From NCBI RefSeq assembly GCF_004296335.1, contig NZ_SGIU01000002.1:881882-945881 (forward strand): a stretch of DNA of 64,000 nt, written 5' to 3'. This document shows, in pieces, positions 8,283 through 16,777 of the stretch. Position numbers and translations under genes: made by a program. Under the pieces are notes generated by a model. The model was not told where the DNA came from and ran no database searches. It saw only the letters and a program-made list of their open reading frames with translations. This stretch comes from Flagellimonas allohymeniacidonis (lineage in GTDB: Bacteria; Bacteroidota; Bacteroidia; Flavobacteriales; Flavobacteriaceae). Position 1 is the stretch's first letter; every line of letters starts with the position of its first letter.

Positions 8283-9571
8283 CGATTCATCAATTCTTCA
8301 ATTTCTTCCACCTCAATGGGTATACTACGCATCAAGTTAAAAGGCTCTCCATTTTCTTGAATCACCACATCGTCCTCAATGCGTATCCCCATCCCTTCAT
8401 CGGGAATGTAAATTCCCGGTTCAACCGTAAATACCATATTGGGTTTCATGGGGGTTTTTAAAGCTCCGTAATCATGGGTGTCCAATCCAATATGGTGGCT
8501 GGTGCCATGCATGAAGTACTTTTTATAGGCCAGCCAGTTTTTGTCCTCATTTTGCACATCGGCCTTGTCCAACAGACCAAGGCCCAATAGTTCGGATGTC
8601 ATGATCTTGCCCACCTCCTTGTGGTATTCGGCCCAAAGCGTTCCTGGCACCAACATTTGGGTGGCTTCATTTTTAACACGCAGCACTGCATTGTAGACTT
8701 CTTTTTGTCGGTCCGTGAACTTTCCATTGGCTGGAATAGTCCGTGTCATATCACTGGAGTAATTGGCATATTCGGCACCAACATCCATCAAAATCAGGTC
8801 CCCGTCCTGTACTTGCTGATTGTTCTCGATGTAGTGAAGTACATTGGCACTATTGCCCGAAGCGATAATAGGAGTGTAGGCAAATCCTTTGGACCGATTT
8901 CTTATAAATTCGCTCAGGTATTCAGCTTCCATTTCAAATTCCCATACTCCCGGTTTTGTGAATTCCAAAATTCTTCGGAAGCCCTTTTCGGTAATTTCAC
9001 AGGCCCGTTGCATCAATTCGATTTCCTCAGGTTCTTTTACGCCGCGAATCTCTTGTAAAATAGGATTGCTCTTGGCCCAGTTGTGTGCTGGAAAGTCTTT
9101 TTTGCATTTCGCGATAAACCGATCCTCGCGGGTTTGGGTCTCTACCGCCTGACGGTAGTGCTCATTAGTGTTGAAGTAAATCGTATCGGCCTCGGTCATT
9201 AAGTCAAAAAAGACCTTGTCAAAATCCGTTAACCAATACACGGTTTTGATCCCGGAAACCTTTGTGGCTTGTTCCTTGGTCAACTTGGCTCCTTCCCAAA
9301 CCGCAATGTGTGCATTGGTCTCCCGAACAAATAGAATTTCTTTGTGTTTTTCGTCCATGGCATCCGGAAAAAGCAACAAGATGGTTTCTTCCTGATCCGC
9401 CCCGCTCAAATAAAAAATATCGCGGTGCTGTTGAAAGGGCATAGTGCTATCGGCACTTATGGGATAAATATCATTGGAGTTGAAAACAGCAATACTTTTG
9501 GGCCTCATTTGAGCCATAAACTTCTTCCGGTTTTTAATGAAGAGCTCGTTGCTTATGGATAGGTACTTCAT
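8279..9571 (-). CDS. pepP: Xaa-Pro aminopeptidase (M24B)
   Basis: Aminopeptidase P removes an N-terminal residue before proline. The 430-residue protein has an N-terminal creatinase-like domain and a C-terminal pita-bread domain with all five dinuclear metal ligands: Asp in LMDVGAEY, Asp in SSDMTRTI, His in HGTSHHIGLDTHD, Glu in TVEPGIYIP and Glu in IRIEDDVVI. A longer frame starts at 9643, but a TTG-N20-TACATTTG promoter lies between 9592 and 9622, so the start is placed at the ATG at 9571 (MKYLSISNEL). It is followed by a coupled 59-residue membrane protein. Confidence 0.95.
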   Translation of the reverse strand: MKYLSISNELFIKNRKKFMAQMRPKSIAVFNSNDIYPISADSTMPFQQHRDIFYLSGADQEETILLLFPDAMDEKHKEILFVRETNAHIAVWEGAKLTKEQATKVSGIKTVYWLTDFDKVFFDLMTEADTIYFNTNEHYRQAVETQTREDRFIAKCKKDFPAHNWAKSNPILQEIRGVKEPEEIELMQRACEITEKGFRRILEFTKPGVWEFEMEAEYLSEFIRNRSKGFAYTPIIASGNSANVLHYIENNQQVQDGDLILMDVGAEYANYSSDMTRTIPANGKFTDRQKEVYNAVLRVKNEATQMLVPGTLWAEYHKEVGKIMTSELLGLGLLDKADVQNEDKNWLAYKKYFMHGTSHHIGLDTHDYGALKTPMKPNMVFTVEPGIYIPDEGMGIRIEDDVVIQENGEPFNLMRSIPIEVEEIEELMNR

Positions 9572-9591
9572 GATGCAAAAATCGATTTCTC

Positions 9592-9622
9592 CAAATGTAG
9601 CCAATTGCGATACCGAAGACAA
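9592..9622 (-). promoter_or_regulatory. pepP promoter, TTG-N20-TACATTTG
   Basis: On the minus strand TTG (9622-9620), a 20-nt spacer and TACATTTG (9599-9592), a full match to the flavobacterial -33/-7 consensus. It lies inside the longer possible pepP frame and decides the start at 9571. Confidence 0.75.
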
Positions 9623-9659
9623 ATTCATACCTTCCATCTCCAAACCAAAAACTGACTAA

Positions 9660-12503
9660 ATGAGATTCCTCGCTCTTTCTATCTTCTTTCTGCTTTTTCA
9701 AATTTCAATAGCCCAACAATCGGCCACACAAGGCGATAAGGTTATGTCTGCTTTGGAAGAAAAATCTAATATGGGCCAGACCTCCTTGGTGAAGAACATC
9801 CCTATAAAAAACATAGGTCCTTCAGTCATGAGTGGACGCGTGGTGGACTTGGATGTCAACCCTGACAATCCCACCGAATTTTATGTGGCCTACGCCTCAG
9901 GTGGATTATGGCATACCCAAAACAATGGGATTTCCTTTACTCCTATTTTGGACAATTCGGACACCCAGAATATTGGAGACATTGCCGTGGACTGGACCAA
10001 TGGAACCATTTGGGTGGGAACTGGTGAGAACAACTCATCCCGTTCCTCCTATGCCGGAATTGGAATGCTAAAATCTCCGGACAAAGGAAAAACATGGCAA
10101 AACATGGGCTTGCCTGATTCCCATCACATAGGCCGAATTGTAATCAACCCCAACAATCCGAATGAAGTTGTAGTTGGAGTGACCGGCCACCTATATTCCC
10201 CAAATGAAGAACGCGGGATTTACAAAACTTTGGATGGTGGAAATACATGGCAAAGAACCCTGTTTGTCAACAATGCCACAGGAATCATTGACGTGGCCCA
10301 TGCCCCAAACAACTTCAATATCCAATATGCAGCAGCATGGCAGAAAGATAGAAAGGCTTGGAATTTTACCGGAAATGGTTCCGGTTCGGGCATCTACAAA
10401 AGTACCGATGGTGGAAACTCTTGGAAACTCATTTCAACTCCTGAAAGTGGCTTCCCAACGGGAGAGGGTGTGGGCAGAATTGGATTGGCAGTTTTTGATG
10501 ATTCAACGGTTTATGCCGTTCATGATAGTCAATTCCGAAGAGAGAAAAAAGAAAAGGAAAAAAAGGACGAATTGACCAAGGAAGATTTCAAATCCATGGA
10601 CAGGGCTTCTTTTTTGGCTTTGGATGATAAACAACTGAACGATTATTTAAAGACCAATGGGTTTCAGGAAAAGTATCGTGCCGAAAACGTCAAACAGATG
10701 GTTCGTAGTGGTGCTATTCAGCCTGTTGACTTGGCCAAATATTTGGAAAATGCCAATTCCCTGCTTTTTGACACTCCAGTTATCGGTGCTGAGGTATATC
10801 GAAGTGATGATGCTGGGGCCACTTGGCAAAAAATGAATCAGGACTACATCAATGACCTTTTTTATAGCTACGGATATTATTTTGCCCAGATTCGGGTAGA
10901 CCCCAATAACAAAAATCGTATTTATCTGGCGGGGGTACCCTTAATCAAATCGGAAGATGGTGGAAAAACATACACTTCCATCAGCAAAGAAAATGTGCAT
11001 GCCGATCATCATGCCCTTTGGATAAATCCGAAACAATCGGGCCACCTCATCAACGGCAACGATGGCGGGGTCAATATTACTTATGATGATGGGGCACACT
11101 GGATGAAGAACAACTCACCAAAAGTCGGTCAATTTTATGCTATCAATATAGATCATGAAAAGCCTTACCATGTATACGGAGGGCTTCAAGATAATGGAGT
11201 TTGGAAAGGCGCCCATACCAATGTGGAAGACAGTCGCTGGCACCAAACCGGTAAAAATCCATGGGAGATGATCATGGGTGGTGATGGTATGCAGGTGCAA
11301 ATCGACAATCGCAACTCCAATATAGTCTACACCGGATTTCAGTTTGGCAATTATTACCGCCTCAATTTGGAAAATGGAAAGCGCAAGTACATCCAACCCA
11401 AGCACGAACTTGGGGAATCTCCATACCGGTTCAATTGGCAAACGCCCATTTTGCTTTCAAAGCACAACCAAGATATTCTGTATTTGGGTGGGAATAAATT
11501 ACACCGTTCCCTGAATCAAGGAGATGATTGGGAAGCTATTTCGGGTGATTTGACCCAAGGAGGCAAAAAAGGAAATGTCGCCTATGGTACCTTAACCACA
11601 ATTTCAGAATCACCTTTTAAATTTGGGTTGTTATTTGTGGGTAGTGATGACGGCTTGGTCCACATATCTAAAAATGGGGGTGGAAGTTGGGAAAACATTT
11701 CCAGTTCACTACCCAAGAATTTGTGGGTGAGCGAAGTTGCGGCATCCCAACATCAGAAGGAACGGGTTTATGCAACTTTGAACGGATATCGCTGGGATGA
11801 TTTTACTCCTTATATATATAGGAGTGATGACCTCGGGAAAACCTGGAAGAATATTGCAGCCAATATTCCTGCCTCTCCTGTCAATGCTTTGGTCGAAGAC
11901 CCGTCAAATGAAAACCTTCTTTTTGTGGGAACCGATAACGGATTGTACGTTTCATTCAATCGGGGAGAATCGTGGGAATTATTTCAGAATGGAATGCCTA
12001 ATGTAGCTGTGCATGACTTGGTAATTCAACCGGAAGCCAAACACCTTTTAGTGGGTACCCATGGACGAAGCATTTACAAAGCTGACATTTTAGCTCTGCA
12101 GCAAATGACTTCTGAGGTAATGGATAAAGATTTAGTGGTCTTTGGTGTGGAAGACATCAAGCATTCCAAAAATTGGGGAAGCTCTCGAAGCACTTGGGCC
12201 AAACCTGAGACTCCAGGTTTGGATGTCAACTTCTATACTTCAACTTCCGGAACCTATTCCGCTAGTGTGAAATCTTCTGATGGAACCGAAGTAAGCTCAA
12301 CTTCCATTGATGGGGATAAGGGTTTGAATATTTTATCCTATGATCTTGCTTTCTCTAAAAAAGGGAAAAGCAACTTTCTAAAGAAGAACAAGATGAAATT
12401 GGTGGAAGCCAAGAATGGGAAAACCTATCTCCCCAAAGGAAGTTATTCTATTGAGATTTCTGGCAATCGACAAGCAGAAAAAATAGAATTTAAGATTGAA
12501 TAA
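9660..12503 (+). CDS. Secreted Asp-box (BNR/VPS10-like) propeller protein
   Basis: 947 aa with a clear Sec signal peptide (LSIFFLLFQISIAQQ). About nine Asp-box hairpins are visible: SPDKGKTW, TLDGGNTW, STDGGNSW, SDDAGATW, SEDGGKTY, LNQGDDW, SKNGGGSW, SDDLGKTW and FNRGESW. These mark one large or two tandem beta-propellers of the sortilin/sialidase type. A lysine-rich helical insertion sits near residues 297-365 between blades. The C-terminal 120 residues are a separate beta-rich domain. Such proteins are abundant in Bacteroidota, where their substrate is unknown; I see no sialidase active-site set. It is divergent from pepP. Confidence 0.85.
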   Translation: MRFLALSIFFLLFQISIAQQSATQGDKVMSALEEKSNMGQTSLVKNIPIKNIGPSVMSGRVVDLDVNPDNPTEFYVAYASGGLWHTQNNGISFTPILDNSDTQNIGDIAVDWTNGTIWVGTGENNSSRSSYAGIGMLKSPDKGKTWQNMGLPDSHHIGRIVINPNNPNEVVVGVTGHLYSPNEERGIYKTLDGGNTWQRTLFVNNATGIIDVAHAPNNFNIQYAAAWQKDRKAWNFTGNGSGSGIYKSTDGGNSWKLISTPESGFPTGEGVGRIGLAVFDDSTVYAVHDSQFRREKKEKEKKDELTKEDFKSMDRASFLALDDKQLNDYLKTNGFQEKYRAENVKQMVRSGAIQPVDLAKYLENANSLLFDTPVIGAEVYRSDDAGATWQKMNQDYINDLFYSYGYYFAQIRVDPNNKNRIYLAGVPLIKSEDGGKTYTSISKENVHADHHALWINPKQSGHLINGNDGGVNITYDDGAHWMKNNSPKVGQFYAINIDHEKPYHVYGGLQDNGVWKGAHTNVEDSRWHQTGKNPWEMIMGGDGMQVQIDNRNSNIVYTGFQFGNYYRLNLENGKRKYIQPKHELGESPYRFNWQTPILLSKHNQDILYLGGNKLHRSLNQGDDWEAISGDLTQGGKKGNVAYGTLTTISESPFKFGLLFVGSDDGLVHISKNGGGSWENISSSLPKNLWVSEVAASQHQKERVYATLNGYRWDDFTPYIYRSDDLGKTWKNIAANIPASPVNALVEDPSNENLLFVGTDNGLYVSFNRGESWELFQNGMPNVAVHDLVIQPEAKHLLVGTHGRSIYKADILALQQMTSEVMDKDLVVFGVEDIKHSKNWGSSRSTWAKPETPGLDVNFYTSTSGTYSASVKSSDGTEVSSTSIDGDKGLNILSYDLAFSKKGKSNFLKKNKMKLVEAKNGKTYLPKGSYSIEISGNRQAEKIEFKIE

Positions 12504-12603
12504 TGTATAACCCAAGTAATCAAAAAAGGCAAGTGAAAGTCATGAAGATGAACTTTACCTACTCTATTGGAACGTTGTCGGATTTCCATAATCTTTAAGA
12601 ACC

Positions 12604-13185
12604 ATGCCTCTCTCCTCTTTGATACATAGCTTTAAAAAATATTTACCTCTCAACCAAGAGGAAATTGAGGAGCTTGAAAGACGCTCGAAAATTCGTAAGA
12701 TTAAACGTAGACAGTTTATTTTAAGCGAAGGTGAAGTTTGTAAACACTACACCTTTGTGATCGAAGGTTGTTTTAAGATGTACAAAGTGGACGAGACTGG
12801 AAAAGAGCATAACATTATGTTTTCGGTTGAGGAGGATTGGATTGCTGATATAGGCAGTTTTCATGATGAAGTACCGAGTCAGCTGCATGTGGAGGCCGTA
12901 GAGGCCTCGACCATTGTTCAAATCGCTAAGCCCGATCTATTGTTCTTCTACACCAATTATCCCAAGTTCGATAGAAATTTTCGAGTAATCCTGGAAAACC
13001 AATTTATCGAACTACAAAATCGACTGTTACAGACCATCAGCACCACTGCAGAAGAGCGTTACAATAGTTTTGTTTCCGATTTCCCCCATCTTCAACATCG
13101 ACTTTCCAATACGCAAATTGCTTCCTACATTGGTATCACCCCAGAATTTCTGAGCAGAATCCGAAGCCAGCAACTTCGAAAATAA
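12604..13185 (+). CDS. Crp/Fnr family transcriptional regulator
   Basis: 193 residues: an N-terminal cyclic-nucleotide-binding beta-roll (SEGEVCKHYTFVIEGCFKMY, then EDWIADIGSFHDEVPS) and a C-terminal winged helix (LSNTQIASYIGITPEFLSRI). The effector pocket is not the classical cAMP one, as is usual in Bacteroidota. The DNA-binding end is short and stops just after the recognition helix. It lies upstream of three genes on the same strand (MBL hydrolase, NTF2-like lipoprotein, MDR reductase), with a 16-nt perfect palindrome right after its stop, so it is a candidate regulator of that group. Confidence 0.9.
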   Translation: MPLSSLIHSFKKYLPLNQEEIEELERRSKIRKIKRRQFILSEGEVCKHYTFVIEGCFKMYKVDETGKEHNIMFSVEEDWIADIGSFHDEVPSQLHVEAVEASTIVQIAKPDLLFFYTNYPKFDRNFRVILENQFIELQNRLLQTISTTAEERYNSFVSDFPHLQHRLSNTQIASYIGITPEFLSRIRSQQLRK

Positions 13186-13193
13186 CGCCTTAC

Positions 13194-13209
13194 CTTAAAC
13201 TAGTTTAAG
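13194..13209. promoter_or_regulatory. Perfect 16-nt palindrome between the Crp/Fnr and MBL genes
   Basis: CTTAAACTAGTTTAAG is self-complementary over all 16 positions and lies 9 nt after the regulator stop and 74 nt before the MBL start. Its half-sites loosely resemble a Crp/Fnr-type TTnAn6TnAA operator. A weak AT-rich terminator is the alternative, but no good T-run follows. Confidence 0.45.
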
Positions 13210-13283
13210 ATTCTTTCTTGAAAAAGGTCAAAGCCTAAGTCCTTATGATCGGTCGAACTTTGCTCGTAACAAAAAGTACGATC

Positions 13284-14279
13284 ATGAGAAATTCAATCTT
13301 AATTTTAATAGCAGTTTTAGGCCTACAAAGCATAGTGGGTCAAAAGCAGTTGGAAGACTATAAAAAAGTACTTCCCAAAACCCTTGAACGTTCCATCAAT
13401 TTCGATATAACCAAAGGATACGCGATACAAAAGGTAAAACCAAATATCTACGTTCTTACCGATGGTATATGGCAATCCGTAGCAGTAGTTACCACTCAGG
13501 GTGTGGTGCTTATAGACTCTCCTGAAAGCTTCGGAGCAAAAATTCAGGAAGCTGTTAAATCGGTATCGAATCAACCTATAACTACCTTAATCTACAGCCA
13601 CGGACATTCTGATCACATCGGCGGTTCACAACATCTTTCCAATATTAAGAACTTGGAAATCATTTCACTCACAGGAACTGAGGCATTTTTACGGGAGCAA
13701 AACGACCCAAGAAGGTTGATCCCAAACAAAACGTTTGAGGGCGCTTTCATCCTTAAAAAGGGAAACACCCGTATCCACCTGAACAATCATATGAACCACC
13801 ATTCGCCCGAAGGTGACCTGTTCATTTCTATACCTGAACAACAGTTTTTGATGGTCATTGATGTATTGGCACCTGATTATGTTCCTTTCAAAAATTTGGA
13901 TTTAAGCAATAACATCCACGAATACCTACAAGTCTTTGATCAAATTCTAGCATACGATTTTGATGTATTCGTTGGTGGTCATTTAACTTCTCTGGGGACA
14001 AGAAAGGACGTAGAAATTACAAAGGCTTATGTGGATGATGTTCATAGCACGGTAACCCGTATACATCAAAACACCAATGCAATGGCGGTAATGTCAGCAG
14101 CGGCCGAAAAAGTAGGGTGGGACAACAAATATCTACTATTCAAAGTTTTCTTGGACAAGGTAATTGATGACAGCTATGCTGAAATTGAATTACGCTGGAT
14201 CAACAAGTTGGCGGGTGTCGATGTGTGGGGAAGAAGTCATGTGTCGACCATGTTGAACTACGTAAGATGGGACGATTAA
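13284..14279 (+). CDS. Secreted MBL-fold metallo-hydrolase
   Basis: 331 residues from the ATG at 13284, which gives a proper signal peptide (MRNSILILIAVLGLQSIVGQ); the longer frame from 13245 would place 13 polar residues before it. The metallo-beta-lactamase motif is intact: SHGHSDHIGG (H-x-H-x-D-H), a further His in NHMNHHSPEGD and another in VGGHLTSLG, so a dinuclear zinc site is likely. The C-terminal 90 residues are helical. The substrate is unknown; relatives are usually annotated only as MBL hydrolases. It precedes an NTF2-like lipoprotein by 28 nt. Confidence 0.88.
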   Translation: MRNSILILIAVLGLQSIVGQKQLEDYKKVLPKTLERSINFDITKGYAIQKVKPNIYVLTDGIWQSVAVVTTQGVVLIDSPESFGAKIQEAVKSVSNQPITTLIYSHGHSDHIGGSQHLSNIKNLEIISLTGTEAFLREQNDPRRLIPNKTFEGAFILKKGNTRIHLNNHMNHHSPEGDLFISIPEQQFLMVIDVLAPDYVPFKNLDLSNNIHEYLQVFDQILAYDFDVFVGGHLTSLGTRKDVEITKAYVDDVHSTVTRIHQNTNAMAVMSAAAEKVGWDNKYLLFKVFLDKVIDDSYAEIELRWINKLAGVDVWGRSHVSTMLNYVRWDD

Positions 14280-14307
14280 ACTTATTCGAATCTAAAAACT
14301 GGAGACA

Positions 14308-14793
14308 ATGAAAAATATGATGGCAACCATGTGTCTATCCCTGCTGTTGACTGGATGTGGCACTAATACGAACAAAAAAGAAGAACAAATTGAAAATAAA
14401 ACGGATATGAAAACGGAAGAAAGTCAAAAAATTAAGAAATTATTGCTGGATTACAGGGACGCGTTGAATACCTCAGACGTCGAAAAAGTAATGTCGCTAT
14501 ATACTCAAAATGGTGTGTTTATGGCATCCGCGGCGCCTACCGCAGTGGGAACAGATCAGGTTAAAGGAGCCTATGAGTTTGTTTTTAGCCAAATTCAATT
14601 GAGTATTGAATTCTTTATCGATGAAATTCAAGTTTTGAATGGTTACGCAATCGCACGATCTACTTCTAAGGGATCTACGCTCATTCACGCTACAAATGAA
14701 ACCGTTCCAGAAGAAAACAGAGAAATCTTTGTACTAAAACAGGAAGATGGGGATTGGAAGATAGATCGCTATATGTTCAACAAAATGCAATAG
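14308..14793 (+). CDS. NTF2-like (SnoaL/DUF4440-type) lipoprotein
   Basis: 161 residues: a lipoprotein signal (MCLSLLLTGCGTNTNKKEE), a Lys/Glu linker, then one cone-shaped NTF2-like domain (LLDYRDALNTSDVEKVMSLY, GVFMASAAPTAVGTDQVKG, EIFVLKQEDGDWKIDRYMF). This matches the SgcJ/EcaC and DUF4440 type. These domains bind small ligands or act as isomerases, but no catalytic pair can be named here. It sits between the MBL hydrolase (28 nt) and the MDR reductase (7 nt) and is probably in the same operon. Confidence 0.82.
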   Translation: MKNMMATMCLSLLLTGCGTNTNKKEEQIENKTDMKTEESQKIKKLLLDYRDALNTSDVEKVMSLYTQNGVFMASAAPTAVGTDQVKGAYEFVFSQIQLSIEFFIDEIQVLNGYAIARSTSKGSTLIHATNETVPEENREIFVLKQEDGDWKIDRYMFNKMQ

Positions 14794-14800
14794 GACCGTT

Positions 14801-15772
14801 ATGATGAAAGCCGCAGTAACCACAAAAGTAGGTGGGCCAAACGTTATTGAAATTCAAAAAGTGCCAATTCCCTCCACAAAGGAGGGTTGGGTGCTTATAA
14901 AGGTAAAAGCATTCGGTCTGAATAGGTCGGAATTGTTTACAAGGCAAGGACATTCTCCAAGTGTAACCTTTCCAAGGATCCAAGGCATTGAGTGCGTTGG
15001 ACTGGTAGAGAACGATCCTTCCAACACTTTTGAAAAAGGACAACAGGTAGCAGCGATTATGGGTGAGATGGGGCGTAATTTTGATGGAGGCTATGCAGAA
15101 TACACATTGGTCCCATTGGAAATTGTTTTCCCCTTTGAAAGCTGTTTGCCTTGGAGTACTTTGGGAGCTATTCCGGAAATGTTCCAAACTGTTTCGGGAT
15201 CGTTATATCAAGCACTGGAAATAAAAAAGGGCGAAACTTTGTTAATTCGTGGGGGCACATCCTCTATAGGCATGCTAGCATGGCAATTGGCAAAATCCGA
15301 TGGCCTTACTGTAATCTCAACCACTCGAAATCCCGAGAAGGAAAAAGTACTATTGGAGAATGGCGCTGACCATGTGGTTATAGACAATGGGCACATTTCA
15401 AGCCAAGTCAGGGAAATTTATCCTGAGGGCGTCTCGAAGGTTTTGGAATTGGTGGGAACTCAAACGTTGAAAGATTCCCTTCAATGTATCACGACCAAAG
15501 GCATGGTCTGTATGACGGGAATACTCGGAAGCGAATGGACCATGAAAGCTTTCACTCCTATGGGTGACATTCCATCCTTAGGCCGATTGACCGTTTATAT
15601 GGGTGAATCCAAAAATTTGTCAAAGGAATTATTGCAGAGCTTTATTTCAAAAGTTGAGGAGGGCTCTGTAAGATTGAACATCGATTCAATTTTTACGTTG
15701 GATAATATTGTTGAAGCCCATGAATACATGGAGCAAAACTTAGCAAAGGGAAAGTTGGTGGTCGAAATCTAG
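14801..15772 (+). CDS. MDR-superfamily NAD(P)H:quinone reductase-like protein
   Basis: 323-residue medium-chain reductase. The N-terminal GroES-like part carries GLNRSELFTRQGHSP and RIQGIECVGLVE, and the Rossmann part has LIRGGTSSIGMLAWQLAK and the GADHVV element. The zinc ligands of true alcohol dehydrogenases are missing, which places it with the quinone oxidoreductase/enone reductase branch. The start is either of two tandem ATGs at 14801 or 14804. It is the last gene of the group downstream of the Crp/Fnr regulator. The substrate is probably a reactive carbonyl or quinone; this is inference. Confidence 0.88.
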   Translation: MMKAAVTTKVGGPNVIEIQKVPIPSTKEGWVLIKVKAFGLNRSELFTRQGHSPSVTFPRIQGIECVGLVENDPSNTFEKGQQVAAIMGEMGRNFDGGYAEYTLVPLEIVFPFESCLPWSTLGAIPEMFQTVSGSLYQALEIKKGETLLIRGGTSSIGMLAWQLAKSDGLTVISTTRNPEKEKVLLENGADHVVIDNGHISSQVREIYPEGVSKVLELVGTQTLKDSLQCITTKGMVCMTGILGSEWTMKAFTPMGDIPSLGRLTVYMGESKNLSKELLQSFISKVEEGSVRLNIDSIFTLDNIVEAHEYMEQNLAKGKLVVEI

Positions 15773-15799
15773 AAATATGTATTTTTAGAAAAAGTATTG

Positions 15800-16189
15800 A
15801 TGCAACTGAACCTAAGCATCCCTGCCCTGTTGTTTCCAGCCATCTCGTTGACCATGTTGGCCTATAATGCGCGCTATTTGGCCATTGCCGCTTTGATCAG
15901 GCAATTGCACAAGCAGTTCAACGAGACTGCAGATTCTCCCCTAAAACGACAAATTGATTCGCTTCGAAAGCGATTGGGCATTATTAAAAACATGCAGGCC
16001 AGTGCTATTATTAGCTTTTTGCTGTCGGCCATAACCATGTTTTTGATCTATGTGGAACTGAACGTTTGGGCCAACATTATTTTCGGCATCAGTTTGGTTT
16101 TTTTAATGATCTCATTGGTGCTTTCCCTTATTGAAGTCCAGCTTTCCACCAAAGCCTTAGGGATTCAACTGAAAAATATGGAAGAGTAA
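15800..16189 (+). CDS. DUF2721 family membrane protein
   Basis: 129 residues from the ATG at 15800 (a TTG one codon earlier is unlikely). It has a hydrophobic N-terminal segment (SIPALLFPAISLTMLAYNAR), an amphipathic helix with RQIDSLRKRLGIIKNM, and two further membrane helices (IISFLLSAITMFLIYVEL and IIFGISLVFLMISLVLSLIE). This order is that of DUF2721, a family of unknown function. It is 27 nt after the MDR gene and could be read through from it. Confidence 0.82.
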   Translation: MQLNLSIPALLFPAISLTMLAYNARYLAIAALIRQLHKQFNETADSPLKRQIDSLRKRLGIIKNMQASAIISFLLSAITMFLIYVELNVWANIIFGISLVFLMISLVLSLIEVQLSTKALGIQLKNMEE

Positions 16190-16264
16190 TCCTACTTTAA
16201 TGGAATAATCCCAGAGTTTTATCAACAAGTTGTAGGGTTTCATGCTTTGAGACCTAAGATTTGT

Positions 16265-16272
16265 TACTTTTG
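16265..16272 (+). promoter_or_regulatory. Candidate -7 box before the 16319 gene
   Basis: TACTTTTG matches TAnnTTTG. A TTG lies 15 nt upstream, slightly closer than the usual 17-23 nt. The ATG follows 46 nt later. Confidence 0.4.
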
Positions 16273-16318
16273 GTATCCCAATAAATTGATTTAAGCGAGT
16301 TTAAGTGATTCTTCTGCT

Positions 16319-16777
16319 ATGCAACGGGTAAAAGAGACAGGTTTTTTTAAAAACATCAGGGAAATACGGGAGTATGAGTTCGGTGTATTCTATTTCTTTG
16401 AAAATCTGGTAATCTCTGAAATCAACGAAGGTGTTCTTTTTGGTTGGGAAATGGCCACCAAAGCTGTTGATGCCGCCTATGAAATTATTGGTAGGGAGAA
16501 TCCCATTGCTTACATATCAAATAGAGTCAATAACTATTCCGTTGTTCCCACAGATTGGAGAAAATTTTATTTTAATAGGCACCAGCTTGCTTTTTATTCG
16601 GTCGTGGGCAACACGCAAGGTAGTTTCGCCAGTCTGATTCTTGAGCGAATGTTCTTTAGGAACAACATTCGGCAGTTCTCCGATTTGGAAACCGCTATTA
16701 CATGGAGCTTGGCCCAAGTTGAGGAACAGAAGAAAAAAGAATCGGCCAACGACGCTTTACTTTCCGATTCGAAATAG
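16319..16777 (+). CDS. Conserved-looking cytosolic protein, possible SpoIIAA/STAS-like fold
   Basis: 152 residues, no signal peptide or membrane helix. It alternates predicted strands and helices: EYEFGVFYFFENLVISEI, VLFGWEMATKAVDAAYEIIG, PIAYISNRVNNYSVVPTDWR, LAFYSVVGNTQGSFASLILE, then an acidic, lysine-rich tail. The pattern of a strand, a helix and a short YISNR strand resembles the SpoIIAA/STAS-like proteins I know from flavobacteria, but I cannot confirm the family. Its last 21 nt overlap the convergent deacylase gene. Confidence 0.65.
   Translation: MQRVKETGFFKNIREIREYEFGVFYFFENLVISEINEGVLFGWEMATKAVDAAYEIIGRENPIAYISNRVNNYSVVPTDWRKFYFNRHQLAFYSVVGNTQGSFASLILERMFFRNNIRQFSDLETAITWSLAQVEEQKKKESANDALLSDSK

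Noticed and set aside
8621..9058. 145-residue plus-strand ORF
   Set aside because: Antisense to pepP, which has all five metal ligands.
10548..10760. Possible gene fusion in the Asp-box protein
   Set aside because: The frame is continuous and propeller motifs resume afterwards, so it is an insertion, not a second gene.
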